Shown in pieces: positions 63,987 through 64,000 of a stretch of 64,000 nucleotides of DNA (within the stretch, counting starts at the first letter, position 1; each line of letters begins with the position of its first letter). The stretch comes from Streptomyces sp. Tu6071 (GTDB lineage Bacteria > Actinomycetota > Actinomycetes > Streptomycetales > Streptomycetaceae), in assembly GCF_000213055.1 (NCBI RefSeq), contig NZ_CM001165.1, forward strand, positions 5,478,945 through 5,542,944. Direction: 5' to 3'. Position numbers and translations under genes: made by a program. The notes under the pieces are model-generated. The model did no database searches and was not told the DNA's origin. It saw nothing but the letters and a program-made list of their open reading frames with translations.

Positions 63987-64000
63987 ACGGCGGCCCTCCC

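Overview
The window is very GC-rich, with strong third-position G/C bias, densely packed genes and GTG starts. Its gene set is typical of Streptomyces: a RheA/Hsp18 pair, a Zur/ZnuABC locus, a Methyltransf_19 (DUF574-type) methyltransferase and many secreted carbohydrate-active proteins. The housekeeping genes recO, uppS, zur, znuACB, glyS, dusB, ppdK, dgt and dnaG lie in an order that, as I recall it, matches the S. coelicolor chromosome core around dnaG. I read this as core chromosome carrying accessory insertions. I see no tRNA, rRNA, CRISPR array, insertion sequence, phage gene or replication origin.

Region 1 (1-11 kb) starts with the tail of a LysR regulator. A divergent aldo/keto reductase and TetR pair follows, with two near-identical operators between them. 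Next come recO, uppS, a VOC protein, the zinc regulator zur with znuB-znuC-znuA (Zur boxes overlap the znuA promoter), glyS with a clear terminator, and a Cys-cluster/pentapeptide-repeat fusion protein.

Region 2 (11-20 kb) is a secreted glycan locus. A 1426-residue multidomain GH87-type enzyme is divergent from a PQQ-type sugar dehydrogenase-like protein (PKD and CBM6 domains) and a ThuA-CBM6 protein.

Region 3 (20-34.5 kb) mixes catabolism, efflux and core functions. It holds a glutaryl-CoA-type acyl-CoA dehydrogenase, a divergent MFS/XRE pair, an APC permease, a secreted tripeptidyl-aminopeptidase-like hydrolase, a second MFS exporter whose 3' end sits in a 30-bp minisatellite, dusB, a methyltransferase, an AraC/VOC pair and an OleD-like macrolide glycosyltransferase.

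Region 4 (34.7-44 kb) holds two translationally coupled glycan hydrolases (debranching-enzyme type and GH63/MGH1 type) divergent from a ROK regulator. It also holds a tightly overlapped five-gene operon: HemK2-like methyltransferase, CDGSH iron-sulfur protein, haem-oxygenase-like diiron oxidase, SRPBCC protein and CrtI-like FAD oxidoreductase. I do not recognise this as a described pathway, and it is the best candidate for an uncharacterised system. Its last two genes each carry an apparent one-base frameshift at a four-base C run, from mutation or sequencing error.

Region 5 (44-64 kb) has ppdK, a large secreted PGRP-type amidase, an SDR, a TauE/SafE permease, a class IV aminotransferase, a GNAT/DinB pair, a dGTPase-like protein, a ferredoxin-reductase-like flavoprotein, a DUF2267 protein, the hsp18/rheA heat-shock switch with two RheA operators, and dnaG.

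Two themes recur. About a dozen genes have a TANNNT-like -10 box 6-7 bases before the start codon, which points to leaderless mRNAs. Four genes also have the sequence around their stop codon duplicated just downstream.
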